The translations under genes and the position numbers were made by a program. Positions 1 through 7,335 of a stretch of 64,000 bases of DNA are shown in pieces (the stretch's first letter is position 1; each line of letters starts with the position of its first letter). The notes under the pieces were generated by a model that worked only from the letters and a program-made list of their open reading frames with translations, was not told the origin of the DNA and did not search any database. The DNA is from Sporosarcina gallistercoris (GTDB taxonomy: Bacteria > Bacillota > Bacilli > Bacillales_A > Planococcaceae): the NCBI RefSeq assembly GCF_014836415.1, contig NZ_JACSQY010000007.1:110038-174037 (forward strand), given 5' to 3'.

Positions 1-377
1 ATATCTTCGATTCTCCCGTCGCGTTCGTCCACGAGTGCCTGTTTGACTGTCGCCTTCGCTTCCGCTTCTCGAATCCGGTCTTCGTATTGCATCTGGATGT
101 TATCGATTTGTTCAGCCAAACTGCCGTAATACGTCCGATAGGTTTCTATTTCAGCAGGAGAGACAGTCAGTTTTTTCTCAGCTTCTTCCACGTCAATCGG
201 GTTCAGGACTGTCCGCCCAAGTTCGTCATAAATTTCATTCAGGTGATTTTGAAACTGTTGGGATTGGGGATAGCTTTTAACTATTATCTCAGGTCCTTGG
301 CTCGTTAATGTCACAAGTCCACTCAGTCCAATCGCGACTAACAATGCCCATATGATTATCGGTGTGTAACGTTTCAT
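1..377 (-). CDS. sensor histidine kinase, N-terminal part (runs off window)
   Basis: Reading the minus strand from the ATG at 377 gives about 125 residues with no stop before the window edge. The start is MKRYTPIIIWALLVAIGLSG, a membrane segment, followed by a charged extracytoplasmic stretch rich in Glu/Gln (ending near ALVDERDGRIED). No kinase domain is inside the window. The kinase call rests on position: it is the third gene after a VanR-type response regulator and overlaps the preceding small gene by one base (TGATG), so translation is probably coupled. The N-terminus also resembles remembered Bacillales sensor kinases with a long first extracytoplasmic loop. The ligand is unknown. Confidence 0.7.
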   Translation of the reverse strand, partial: MKRYTPIIIWALLVAIGLSGLVTLTSQGPEIIVKSYPQSQQFQNHLNEIYDELGRTVLNPIDVEEAEKKLTVSPAEIETYRTYYGSLAEQIDNIQMQYEDRIREAEAKATVKQALVDERDGRIED

Positions 378-559
378 CACACAGTACCCCCTTTTATAAT
401 TTGGATGAAGTACGTTACCGTTCGGGTCGTTCTAGCGATGCCGTCACTTGCAAGATCTGTAATGTGCGGGAAGCAATAGACGATACTTCCGAATCCTAGG
501 ACAATGGAAACAATTGACCAAAGCAGCGCGCTATTATTTTTCGATTTTGTAACCAACAC
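377..559 (-). CDS. 60-residue membrane protein between regulator and kinase
   Basis: This small protein of about 60 residues has one clear hydrophobic helix (ALLWSIVSIVLGFGSIVYCF, residues 12-31) and a basic C-terminal half. The GTG start at 559 (or TTG at 556) lies inside the end of the response regulator gene, overlapping it by 26 bases, and its stop overlaps the next ATG by one base. Such tight packing suggests a real, translationally coupled gene rather than a chance frame. I do not recognise the family. A small membrane accessory subunit of the two-component system is an inference from position only. Confidence 0.5.
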   Translation of the reverse strand: MLVTKSKNNSALLWSIVSIVLGFGSIVYCFPHITDLASDGIARTTRTVTYFIQIIKGGTV

Positions 560-1223
560 CCCACACCACCTTTACATATCTCGGATTTTTCGGATCGGCT
601 TCTATCTTTTCGCGGATTTTACGAATATGGACGGCTACAATATTTTCAGCATTGTACGCTTCTTCATTCCATACACGCTCATAGATTTCGTTGATGGAAA
701 ACACTCTTCCCGGGTGTTTCATAAGCAATTCTGTAATTTTGAATTCGGTTGGCGTCAATTTGACCGGCGCTCCATCGAGAGTGACCGTTTTTGCTTCTTC
801 ATCCAGCACCAGTCCGTCAATTTCAAGCGTTTTATCGCCGTCATACGTACCGAGCTGAACGTAACGACGCAATTGTGATTTCACACGCGCCATCAGCTCC
901 ATCGGTTGGAAAGGTTTAGAAACGTAATCATCCGCCCCAACGGAAAGTCCATGGATTTTATCCGACTCTTCTACTTTCGCACTAAGCATGATAATTGGGA
1001 CGTTTTGCGCTTCCCGAATTTTGAACGTCGCTGTGATCCCGTCCATATTAGGCATCATGATGTCGAGAATGAGTAAGTGAACTTCTTCTGTTTTGAGTAA
1101 ATCCAGCGCTTCCTGCCCATCCGCTGCTTTTAACACACGATATCCTTCATTTTTCAAATAGATCTCTATGCCGTCACGGATTTCTTTGTCGTCATCCGCC
1201 ACCAAAATCGTCATCGCCGCCAT
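534..1223 (-). CDS. OmpR/VanR-type response regulator
   Basis: The 229-residue protein has an N-terminal receiver domain (acidic pocket DDD, phospho-acceptor Asp in LLILDIMMPNMDG, Thr/Ser and Lys near IIMLSAK and VSKPF) and a C-terminal winged helix ending in VVWGVGYKIEK, typical of the OmpR/PhoB family. I chose the ATG at 1223 because AGAGGTG lies 5-6 bases upstream; an upstream in-frame start at 1277 has no such site. It heads an operon with the small membrane gene and the sensor kinase. The receiver resembles VanR-type regulators of cell-envelope responses, but the target genes are not evident here. Confidence 0.9.
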   Translation of the reverse strand: MAAMTILVADDDKEIRDGIEIYLKNEGYRVLKAADGQEALDLLKTEEVHLLILDIMMPNMDGITATFKIREAQNVPIIMLSAKVEESDKIHGLSVGADDYVSKPFQPMELMARVKSQLRRYVQLGTYDGDKTLEIDGLVLDEEAKTVTLDGAPVKLTPTEFKITELLMKHPGRVFSINEIYERVWNEEAYNAENIVAVHIRKIREKIEADPKNPRYVKVVWGVGYKIEK

Positions 1224-1367
1224 AACCGCACCTCTTTCTTGCTCGATAGTTTTATTGTAACAGGGACTTCTTAACATTTGAGAAGGGAAAGTATGAAGAA
1301 ATTCTTAAGAAGCGTTCGGGGATGATTCTTTCAAGGATGCACATACTTCTCAATGGAGGTGAATTCA

Positions 1368-1541
1368 ATGACAAATGAGGAAAAAAGGAAGCAGAAAGCG
1401 AAGCAGCTAGGCCGTGAAGAATTCGGTTACGGAATGGATTTGAGTCCTGATGATTTTGATGTGATCGGACAGAATGATGCAGCGAAGAAAAAGAAAAAAG
1501 CTGCTGAACAAGGTATGGAGAAGAAGAAATCGAAACGTTAA
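1368..1541 (+). CDS. small highly charged protein, family not recognised
   Basis: This gene encodes 57 residues, very rich in Lys and Glu, with a Lys-rich tail (AAKKKKKAAEQGMEKKKSKR). There is no signal peptide, membrane segment or domain I recognise. The ATG at 1368 sits six bases after a perfect GGAGGTG, and a strong terminator follows directly after the stop, so the unit looks functional. It diverges from the response regulator operon. Possibly a small nucleic-acid-associated protein; function is not inferred further. Confidence 0.65.
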   Translation: MTNEEKRKQKAKQLGREEFGYGMDLSPDDFDVIGQNDAAKKKKKAAEQGMEKKKSKR

Positions 1542-1547
1542 TCAGTA

Positions 1548-1588
1548 GAATGCCCCCGTTTTGTATGTCTGAACGGGGGCATTCTTTC
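1548..1588. terminator. rho-independent terminator, usable both ways
   Basis: A 13-bp perfect stem (GAATGCCCCCGTT pairing with AACGGGGGCATTC) is followed by TTTC on the plus strand; on the minus strand the stem is also followed by a T-containing run. It ends the 1368-1541 gene and would also stop minus-strand transcription coming from 1.8 kb. Confidence 0.85.
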
Positions 1589-1594
1589 TAAAGG

Positions 1595-1786
1595 CTATTT
1601 ACTTTTTACCTCCACATAGTAATCCGGTTCAATTCGAATATCCATTTCGATTGAATCCGGCGCGGTATGGTTCATAACATCTGTTGGGATCAGCTTGCCA
1701 GATAGGATGGTCTCCCCGCGCTCCACCTTCTTCGACGAAGCAATCGTTGGATATTCTGTAATTGCAACAGCAAAAAGCATACCCAT
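1595..1786 (-). pseudogene. possible gene remnant, 63-codon open frame
   Basis: An open frame reads KKVERGETILSGKLIPTDVM and ends in YYVEVKSK. Its composition looks protein-like and it abuts a bidirectional terminator. However, its only in-frame ATGs (1786 and 1780) lie inside the terminator hairpin of the upstream copper-storage gene and no ribosome site precedes them. It may be the C-terminal remnant of a lost gene. The KKVERGETIL...KL pattern is loosely like SAF-type domains, but this is weak. Confidence 0.25.
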
Positions 1787-1800
1787 GCGAAGAGGTATGC
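1773..1800 (-). terminator. terminator of the copper-storage gene
   Basis: On the minus strand GCATACC (loop) GGTATGC is followed by TTTTT, 47 bases after the stop of the 1847-2176 gene. Confidence 0.8.
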
Positions 1801-1846
1801 TTAATTGTAAAATTCATTTTTTGTGTTCAGGAAATGTGGGAATGAG

Positions 1847-2176
1847 TCACGCGAGCATCTTACGGCAAGCATCAGCACATTTCTTACATGCTTCTGCACA
1901 ACGTTGACAATGATCATGATCGTGTTTGCCGCACTCTTCTGCACAATGGTCACAGATATAAGCACACAACTGACAAATTTCTTTCGCAAATGGGCTGTTG
2001 CGGGTCATCGCCTGAACTGCGTATGCACAAATATCTGCGCATTCCCGGTCCAACCGTATGCATTCCGCCATCATTTTTACATCAGCTTCTTTTAAGCAGG
2101 CGTCAAAGCAATTGTTACACGCCTCCAGACATTCCATGCACGCTTTTAAACATTCCTCATATTGCTGAGGGGTCAT
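1847..2176 (-). CDS. cysteine-rich four-helix copper-storage protein (Csp/DUF326 type)
   Basis: The 109-residue protein has Cys in CxxxC/CxxC spacing throughout (ECLKACMECLEACNNCFDAC, then CAYICDHCAEEC and CQRCAEACKKCADAC) and a His-rich loop KHDHDHC. This is the pattern of the Csp3-like cytosolic proteins, four-helix bundles that store Cu(I) inside the bundle; B. subtilis YhjQ is a relative. There is no signal peptide, consistent with a cytosolic Csp3 rather than an exported Csp1. GGAGGAATTCG precedes the ATG. No copper exporter or chaperone lies next to it in this window. Confidence 0.85.
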   Translation of the reverse strand: MTPQQYEECLKACMECLEACNNCFDACLKEADVKMMAECIRLDRECADICAYAVQAMTRNSPFAKEICQLCAYICDHCAEECGKHDHDHCQRCAEACKKCADACRKMLA

Positions 2177-2352
2177 TCGAATTCCTCCTTCAATGATTTG
2201 GCTACCAGTGATGAACTTACTGGTAGTCTAATAAGGTTCGCCAACCGGCTAGACGTTCTTACATTTACTGTTCCCCTGCCTAACTTGATAAAACTTAATT
2301 TTTCATATTAAGATAATTTCTTGCGAATTGTACGATATTCACTCACAATACA

Positions 2353-2390
2353 AAAAAGCGGCTTGGAGAAACTCCTCCAAACCACTTTTT
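2353..2390 (-). terminator. terminator after first KGG gene
   Basis: On the minus strand AGTGGTTTGGAG pairs, with two mismatches, with CTCCAAGCCGCT and is followed by TTTTTT, just after the stop of the 2404-2643 gene. Confidence 0.75.
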
Positions 2391-2403
2391 CCATAGCGTT
2401 CAA

Positions 2404-2643
2404 TTAATTCTTGTTGTTGCTCTTACTACTTGCTTCTCCGCCTTTACGGCCGGCTTCGGACTTACTCATTTTACCTGAGTCCGAGTCATTGTTGTTAGCC
2501 CGTGCTTCTCCACCTTTTTGACCGATTTCTTCGTAGAACTCTTTATCATGCGTTTTAGCGGTTTTCTCGCCGCCCATTCTTCCTGCTTCTTCGTGGGACA
2601 TTTTATTGTTGTTATTCGTATTGTTATTATTGTTAGTAGCCAT
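2404..2643 (-). CDS. KGG-repeat general stress protein
   Basis: This 79-residue, very hydrophilic protein has an Asn-rich start (NNNNNTNNNN) and repeated GRMGGEKTAK / GQKGGEAR / GRKGGEAS motifs, the KGG (GsiB-like, LEA-related) family of desiccation and general-stress proteins. The repeat unit is about 20 residues (EEAGRMGG, EEIGQKGG, SEAGRKGG). It is the last of three tandem paralogues on the same strand. GGAGGAGTT precedes the ATG. I found no convincing SigB box in its own upstream gap, so it may be co-transcribed with the 2740-3024 gene. Confidence 0.85.
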   Translation of the reverse strand: MATNNNNNTNNNNKMSHEEAGRMGGEKTAKTHDKEFYEEIGQKGGEARANNNDSDSGKMSKSEAGRKGGEASSKSNNKN

Positions 2644-2739
2644 GTGTAACTCCTCCTAATAATAGTATTTTCATTGTCTATTTGTCATATCCAAAGTCTC
2701 TACCAAATTAGTCAAGTTTCAATCAGCTTTCACGTTCTA

Positions 2740-3024
2740 TCAGTTTTTATTGTTTCTTTGCTCGGCGCGTGCTTCTCCGCCTTTACGCCCTGCTTCGGAT
2801 TTACTCATCTTGTCTGTGCCGGAATTGTTCTGATTGGCACGAGCTTCTCCACCCTTTTGCCCAATCTCTTCATAGAATTCTTTACCGTGACTTTTGGATG
2901 TCGCTTCCCCACCCTTTTTACCGATTTCCTGGTAGAACTTGTCGTCGTGATTTTTAGACGTTTGCTCGCCGCCCATCCGACCAGCTTCTTCGCGAGACAT
3001 CTTACCATTGCTATCAGTAGCCAT
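2740..3024 (-). CDS. KGG-repeat general stress protein
   Basis: The second paralogue has 94 residues and four KGG-type repeats (GRMGGEQTSK, GKKGGEATSK, GQKGGEARAN, GRKGGEARAE), one more than its neighbours. It is hydrophilic, without membrane segment or signal. Proteins of this family accumulate massively on SigB induction in B. subtilis (GsiB). AGGAGGAATT precedes the ATG at 3024 and a SigB-like promoter lies about 50 bases upstream. Confidence 0.85.
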   Translation of the reverse strand: MATDSNGKMSREEAGRMGGEQTSKNHDDKFYQEIGKKGGEATSKSHGKEFYEEIGQKGGEARANQNNSGTDKMSKSEAGRKGGEARAEQRNNKN

Positions 3025-3070
3025 GTGTAATTCCTCCTAAATATTTGTTTATTTGGTGCACACTGGTTAT

Positions 3071-3095
3071 ATGCCCGAATATTCTCCTTTAAAAC
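3071..3095 (-). promoter_or_regulatory. candidate SigB promoter for second KGG gene
   Basis: On the minus strand GTTTTA is separated by 13 bases from GGGCAT, each one mismatch from the SigB consensus GTTTAA-N12-14-GGGTAT. Confidence 0.45.
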
Positions 3096-3104
3096 ATTAG
3101 ATTT

Positions 3105-3323
3105 TTATTCTTTTATATTTTTTCGATGTTCGGCACGTGCTGCTCCGCCTTTTTGGCCGATTTCTTCATAAAATTCTTTTCCGTGATTTTGCGAAGTCGC
3201 TTCCCCTCCTTTTTTTCCGATTTCTTGATAGAATTCTTTATCGTGCTTCTTTGCCGTCGCTTTTCCACCCATGCGTCCCGCTTCTGCTCTGGACATTTTT
3301 TCATTGTTATGTTGGTTTGTCAT
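3105..3323 (-). CDS. KGG-repeat general stress protein
   Basis: The third paralogue has 72 residues and three repeats (GRMGGKATAK, GKKGGEATSQ, GQKGGAARAE). The ATG at 3323 (MTNQHNNEK) is preferred over the frame start at 3341 because GAGGAGGACTG lies directly upstream of it. A SigB-like box lies further upstream. The three genes differ mainly in repeat number and in their Asn/Gln-rich N-termini, which fits local duplication. Confidence 0.85.
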   Translation of the reverse strand: MTNQHNNEKMSRAEAGRMGGKATAKKHDKEFYQEIGKKGGEATSQNHGKEFYEEIGQKGGAARAEHRKNIKE

Positions 3324-3369
3324 CTTCAGTCCTCCTCTCAAAATAATTCTGTTTATAGGTACTCAATAT

Positions 3370-3394
3370 ATTCCCAGTTCTATTCAGAACAAAC
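3370..3394 (-). promoter_or_regulatory. candidate SigB promoter for third KGG gene
   Basis: On the minus strand GTTTGT, 13 bases, GGGAAT: the GTTT and GGG-AT cores of the SigB consensus are kept with usual spacing. Confidence 0.4.
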
Positions 3395-3408
3395 TTGATT
3401 GCATAAGT

Positions 3409-3443
3409 AAAACCGCACTGTGTCGTTCCAACAGTGCGGTTTT
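3409..3443 (-). terminator. brnQ terminator
   Basis: AAAACCGCACTG pairs with CAGTGCGGTTTT (12-bp perfect stem), and the minus strand runs into TTTTAC; it lies 49 bases after the brnQ stop. Confidence 0.85.
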
Positions 3444-3491
3444 CATTTATTATTTTTTTATAATGCGAGGAGCAAAAGACGCATGTATGGA

Positions 3492-4829
3492 TCAGTTGCC
3501 TTTTTCCGGAGTAGTATCGTCCAGAATAACTTTCGTTGCAGGGCGTTTTTCGGATTCAAAGAAACGATCTAATACATAGCCTACCGTCCCGCCTACAACT
3601 GCAGGGACCAACCATGCAAATCCGCTAGTGCCTAGTGGTAAATATCCTAGCGCCGTGTGAATGAACGTATTCCAAATCCCGAATCCAGCAAGTGTCTCGA
3701 GAGCACTGACGATAAATGTCATAAGAATCGCACCTCTATAAATTCCAGCCCTTGAAATGAATTTATGGAAAACACCTAGCATGACAAGAACGATGGCGAT
3801 TGGATACAGCAATGTGAAAATCCACATCGTATAATCCACGATTTTACCTACGCCCATTGTGGCTATAGAAGCCGAAATGACACAAATAATCGCTACCCAA
3901 GCAGTATAAGCAATACGTTCTCGAGCTAACTTCGTCAAAAACTCCGCAATGACTGCGACGACTCCGATTGTCGATGTAAGACATGCCAGCGCAATGACAA
4001 CAGCTAGCGCTACTGCCCCACCCCCTCCAAGCAGACGGCTGATCAGCTCTTTCACTAACATCGTGCTTTCAATCTCAGCCGGGAATAGCGATGTGGCACC
4101 AGCACTAATATAAAGTAGACCACCGTATACTATGAGTAAACCCGCGCCTGCAATGACGATGGATTTTAGTGCAATACTCTTGGCTTCTTTCCCTTTATAG
4201 CCATAGTGCCGGATTGCCAATATGAAAATCGGGGCACATAAGATTCCTGTAATGACATCCCCCGTCTGATAGGCATTGACAAATGCTTTGGAAAACGCTT
4301 GCGTAATTCCTGTATCCGTAGGCGTACCAAGTGGAGAGAAAATTCCTTTTCCGACAATGAATAAAAGAAGAGCTACCATAACGGGTGTCAAATAACGTCC
4401 AATTCGATCAATAACATTCGTCTCATCCTTCGCAAAGAAGAATGTAATCACAAAGAATGCGATGATTGTCACAATCGACGGAACACCAGGGAATAGCGCT
4501 CCAACTCCTAGTTCGTGAGTCGTTGCTGCCATTCTCGGAATGGTTACAAACACTCCAATCCCAACCATCAGCAGCAAATTGAATACCGCATAAAACCAAG
4601 GACTGATTGGATTCGTCAAATTTTCAAACTTTCCATCCGCTTGCAAAATGGCGAAGACCGCGAGTAATGGAAGCACAATACCTGTTATTGAGAATCCAAG
4701 CAAGGATGATATCCACGCTGATCCACTTTCGAGTCCAATGGAAGGCGGAAAGATTAGATTTCCTGCACCAAAGTATAAAGCAAATAGCGCAAATCCTAAA
4801 ATAAATGTATGGGAAACTCGACGACTCAT
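3492..4829 (-). CDS. brnQ: branched-chain amino acid:cation symporter BrnQ
   Basis: The 445-residue integral membrane protein begins with the LIVCS-family signature FALYFGAGNLIFPPSIG and has about 12 hydrophobic segments. BrnQ takes up Leu, Ile and Val with Na+ or H+. AAGGGAGTG precedes the ATG. It lies directly downstream of the sigma-54-type activator gene on the same strand, but a strong terminator separates them and the promoter between them looks like an ordinary SigA type (TATAAT near 4880); no TGGCAC-N5-TTGC box was seen. Confidence 0.9.
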   Translation of the reverse strand: MSRRVSHTFILGFALFALYFGAGNLIFPPSIGLESGSAWISSLLGFSITGIVLPLLAVFAILQADGKFENLTNPISPWFYAVFNLLLMVGIGVFVTIPRMAATTHELGVGALFPGVPSIVTIIAFFVITFFFAKDETNVIDRIGRYLTPVMVALLLFIVGKGIFSPLGTPTDTGITQAFSKAFVNAYQTGDVITGILCAPIFILAIRHYGYKGKEAKSIALKSIVIAGAGLLIVYGGLLYISAGATSLFPAEIESTMLVKELISRLLGGGGAVALAVVIALACLTSTIGVVAVIAEFLTKLARERIAYTAWVAIICVISASIATMGVGKIVDYTMWIFTLLYPIAIVLVMLGVFHKFISRAGIYRGAILMTFIVSALETLAGFGIWNTFIHTALGYLPLGTSGFAWLVPAVVGGTVGYVLDRFFESEKRPATKVILDDTTPEKGN

Positions 4830-4915
4830 CTACAACACTCCCTTGTAATCGCTTCCAATTTATAGTTTAAATATTTGTTATAATCATTATAAACAGTTTG
4901 CTGCAAACAAAAAAA

Positions 4916-4935
4916 GAGGGGAAAATTTTCCCCTC
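4916..4935 (-). terminator. terminator after the activator gene
   Basis: The perfect palindrome GAGGGGAAAATTTTCCCCTC is followed on the minus strand by TTTTTTTG. Confidence 0.9.
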
Positions 4936-4947
4936 CCTCGTAAAAAA

Positions 4948-6324
4948 TCATATGCGAAGTCCGTATTTGTCCAGTTTGTATTTCAACGATTGTTTTGAAA
5001 CACCAAGTTGTCTTGCTGTTTCTGCGAGAACACCACTTGCTTTTTTATATTCATTTTCAATAAGGCTACGTTCAAATTCGTCTATCGCATCACGTAAATT
5101 TCCTGTGCGCATGGATTGTTCGGATGTTTCTGAAAGCTCTGTGTGGCGATTTCCTATAAGCGGAACGTCTTCCGCTGTAATCATCGCACCACTGACATGA
5201 TGGAAAGCAGCTTCAATTACATTGCGAAGTTCCCGGATATTCCCTGGCCACTCATATGTCATAAAGCGTTCTTTCAGCCCGATTTCCACGTCCAATACAT
5301 GCATGTCCATCCGCTTGTTGTAAAAATGGATGAAGTAATCGACGAACGGTTGAATATCCTCACGGCGATCCTTCAACTCAGGTAATTTCACTTGTAAAAC
5401 TGCCAGTCGGTAATAAAAGTCTTCACGCAGCTGCTGATTTCGGATCAATTCTTCAGGATCTTCATTCATCGCTGAAATGATCCGTAAATTGACTGGAATT
5501 TCTTCTGTCCCTCCGACACGGCGTATCCTCTTGTCTCCGATTGCTTTCAATAAGCGTGCTTGCATCTCTTGCGGCAGTACATTGACTTCATCTAAAAACA
5601 GCGTTCCTCCATGTGCTTTTTCAAAAATCCCAGGGATGGACACAGACCCTGTGACGTCCTGGCTTTCTATTCCAAACAGCACGCGGTCCACCGCTTCTCC
5701 TGCGAGTCCTCCGCAATCTAGCGCTACAAAAGGCTTGGCGAAACGATTACTTAGATTGTGTATGCTTTGAGCAATTACATTTTTCCCTGTTCCCGTTTTC
5801 CCATAAAGTAAAATACTCGTATCACTTTTTGCTAATCGCGGCAATCTCTCTTTTAAGGCAGTCATGATCGGGCTTGTCGCAATCACGTCATCGATTGTGT
5901 ATTGTGTCCCGTTTTTTCTATAAATAGGATGTCCCGCATAAGCCTCAACATGCTCAAGATCATCTTTATCGAAATAATGGGTAGAAAATTCAATCGCTCC
6001 AATTACTTTCCCACCATCCTCGATAGGATATGTGGAACTCTTACAAGTATATGCGCTTCCCGTTTTCGTAATAAGACGTTGCTCAATGTTCGTCATGGCT
6101 TGTCCTGTTCGAAGTACTGTCATAACAGTACTATTCGTCGCATCCAGATTTGTGTAAAAACTCAGTATATTTCGCCCGATGAAATCTTCAGGGCGATGTC
6201 CGAGCTTCACGAGAATCGATAAATCTGCAATGTCATAGTAAAGGGTCTCTCCTAAATCGTTCACGACCAGCACATTGTCGTAGCCTGACAGTAAATCCAA
6301 CTGTCCTCCACCTATATGAGTCAT
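4948..6324 (-). CDS. RocR-like PAS/AAA+ regulator with degenerate GAFTGA loop
   Basis: The 458-residue protein has an N-terminal PAS-like sensor (about residues 10-130), a central AAA+ domain (Walker A YGKTGTGKNVIAQ, Walker B GGTLFLDEV, sensor region NEDPEEL, R-finger area REDFYYRL) and a C-terminal Fis-type helix-turn-helix (LAETARQLGVSKQSLKYKLD). This is the layout of RocR/BkdR-type sigma-54 activators of amino-acid catabolism. The loop that contacts sigma-54, normally GAFTGA, reads QDVTGS here (LFGIESQDVTGSVSIPG). The start at 6324 is chosen for GGAGGAG just upstream. No sigma-54 promoter was found nearby, so its target is unknown. Confidence 0.85.
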   Translation of the reverse strand: MTHIGGGQLDLLSGYDNVLVVNDLGETLYYDIADLSILVKLGHRPEDFIGRNILSFYTNLDATNSTVMTVLRTGQAMTNIEQRLITKTGSAYTCKSSTYPIEDGGKVIGAIEFSTHYFDKDDLEHVEAYAGHPIYRKNGTQYTIDDVIATSPIMTALKERLPRLAKSDTSILLYGKTGTGKNVIAQSIHNLSNRFAKPFVALDCGGLAGEAVDRVLFGIESQDVTGSVSIPGIFEKAHGGTLFLDEVNVLPQEMQARLLKAIGDKRIRRVGGTEEIPVNLRIISAMNEDPEELIRNQQLREDFYYRLAVLQVKLPELKDRREDIQPFVDYFIHFYNKRMDMHVLDVEIGLKERFMTYEWPGNIRELRNVIEAAFHHVSGAMITAEDVPLIGNRHTELSETSEQSMRTGNLRDAIDEFERSLIENEYKKASGVLAETARQLGVSKQSLKYKLDKYGLRI

Positions 6325-6447
6325 ACAGCTCCTCCTGTTCCTAAAGCTGTTTTCTTGTAAGTGTACCCGACAATGCACTCGCTAACAATCTCTTTTGCTC
6401 ACTGTACGAACTCCTTATTAAATGCTAAACTGAGAAGCGTTCAAATT

Positions 6448-6486
6448 ACGTGGTTCGAGACCCTCCCACGAAAAAAAACTAAGGAG
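6448..6486 (+). promoter_or_regulatory. preQ1-I riboswitch
   Basis: The sequence CGTGG-TTCGAGACCCTC-CCACG-AAAAAAAACTAAGGAG matches the class I preQ1 aptamer: a 5-bp P1 stem, a C-rich loop, an A-rich tail and the ACTAAGG end. The final AAGGAG is also the ribosome site of queT, so preQ1 binding should hide it and block translation. The identity of the gene below (preQ1 transporter) confirms the call. Confidence 0.9.
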
Positions 6487-6496
6487 CATGTCAGCA

Positions 6497-6982
6497 ATGA
6501 AAACTAGAACACTCGCAATAAACGGCATCATCGGCGCACTTTACGTCGCAGTCATGATTGTCATCGCACCATTCGGCTTTACCAACATTCAGTTCCGTCT
6601 AGCCGAAATTTTTAACCACCTGGTCGTCTTCAACAAGAAATACTTTGCAGGCATCGTCATCGGTGTCTTTGTATCGAACTTACTACTCTCGGAAGTCGGC
6701 CCTATCGATCTTCTGTTCGGTGTCGGCCACACGATTCTCTCATTAAGCATTACCATTTTCCTTATAAAGAACATCTCGAGCCCTGTGAAACGGATGCTGG
6801 TCAATACAGCCGTATTTACGACAACGATGTGCATCATCTCTTGGCAGTTGTATCTAGTATTAGGCTTGCCGTTCTGGGCTACGTGGGGATTCCTTGCCAT
6901 CAGTGAATGTATCGTCATGGCGATTGGAATTCCACTGATGCATACATTGAACAAACGGATATCACTCTCAAAATTGATTTGA
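6497..6982 (+). CDS. queT: QueT, preQ1-precursor ECF transporter S component
   Basis: The 161-residue membrane protein has about five to six hydrophobic segments and the family's conserved stretch FGFTNIQFRLAEIFNHLVVF. QueT binds a queuosine precursor and works with the shared energy-coupling (EcfAAT) module, which is not encoded here. I chose the second ATG (6497) because the riboswitch-embedded AAGGAG is 10 bases upstream of it; the ATG at 6488 would leave only one base of spacing. Probably forms a short operon with the next gene (13-bp gap). Confidence 0.9.
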   Translation: MKTRTLAINGIIGALYVAVMIVIAPFGFTNIQFRLAEIFNHLVVFNKKYFAGIVIGVFVSNLLLSEVGPIDLLFGVGHTILSLSITIFLIKNISSPVKRMLVNTAVFTTTMCIISWQLYLVLGLPFWATWGFLAISECIVMAIGIPLMHTLNKRISLSKLI

Positions 6983-6995
6983 CGGAGGTTGAAGT

Positions 6996-7226
6996 ATGTA
7001 TCTGACAATTGAAGAGACTGCTGTCAAACTCGGAATGCCTGTTGAACAAGTACGTCAATATGTGTTGGACAAGCGAATTCGTTCCGTACACGATGGCACG
7101 CAGTTTTTGATAAACGAGGAGCAATTCGGTCTCTACTTTGAGCAATTAGAGCAGCTCAAGCAACAAATCGACGAGTGGCGCAACGAGCCGATACCACCCG
7201 ATCGTGATATTAAAGACGAAGACTAA
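6996..7226 (+). CDS. small MerR/excisionase-type DNA-binding protein
   Basis: The 76-residue protein has an N-terminal helix-turn-helix of the excisionase kind (YLTIEETAVKLGMPVEQVRQYV, a beta-wing around RSVHDGTQFLI) and an acidic helical C-terminus (EQLEQLKQQIDEWRNE). GGAGGTT precedes the ATG. It lies 13 bases after queT and shares its terminator, so it is under the same preQ1 control. A role in queuosine regulation is inference from position only. Confidence 0.75.
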   Translation: MYLTIEETAVKLGMPVEQVRQYVLDKRIRSVHDGTQFLINEEQFGLYFEQLEQLKQQIDEWRNEPIPPDRDIKDED

Positions 7227-7230
7227 AAAA

Positions 7231-7268
7231 GTGCGAGGTAATCAGAAATACTGATTGCCTCGCATTTT
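7231..7268 (+). terminator. terminator of the queT operon
   Basis: GCGAGGTAATCAG (loop AAATA) CTGATTGCCTCGC with 13 paired bases (one G-T allowed), then TTTT. Confidence 0.9.
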
Positions 7269-7335
7269 CGTTTTCATCAGGTTAAGGTGAAAAGCCTTTT
7301 TTAGTCGCTTACGAAGTTCAAGAGCTCCCTGGAGG

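Noticed and set aside
2644..2739. SigB promoter before the first KGG gene
   Set aside because: Only a GGATAT-like -10 is seen, with no GTTT at 12-15 bases upstream.
4830..4915. sigma-54 promoter before brnQ
   Set aside because: No TGGCAC-N5-TTGC; a TATAAT box fits SigA better, so the activator next door cannot be tied to brnQ by promoter type.
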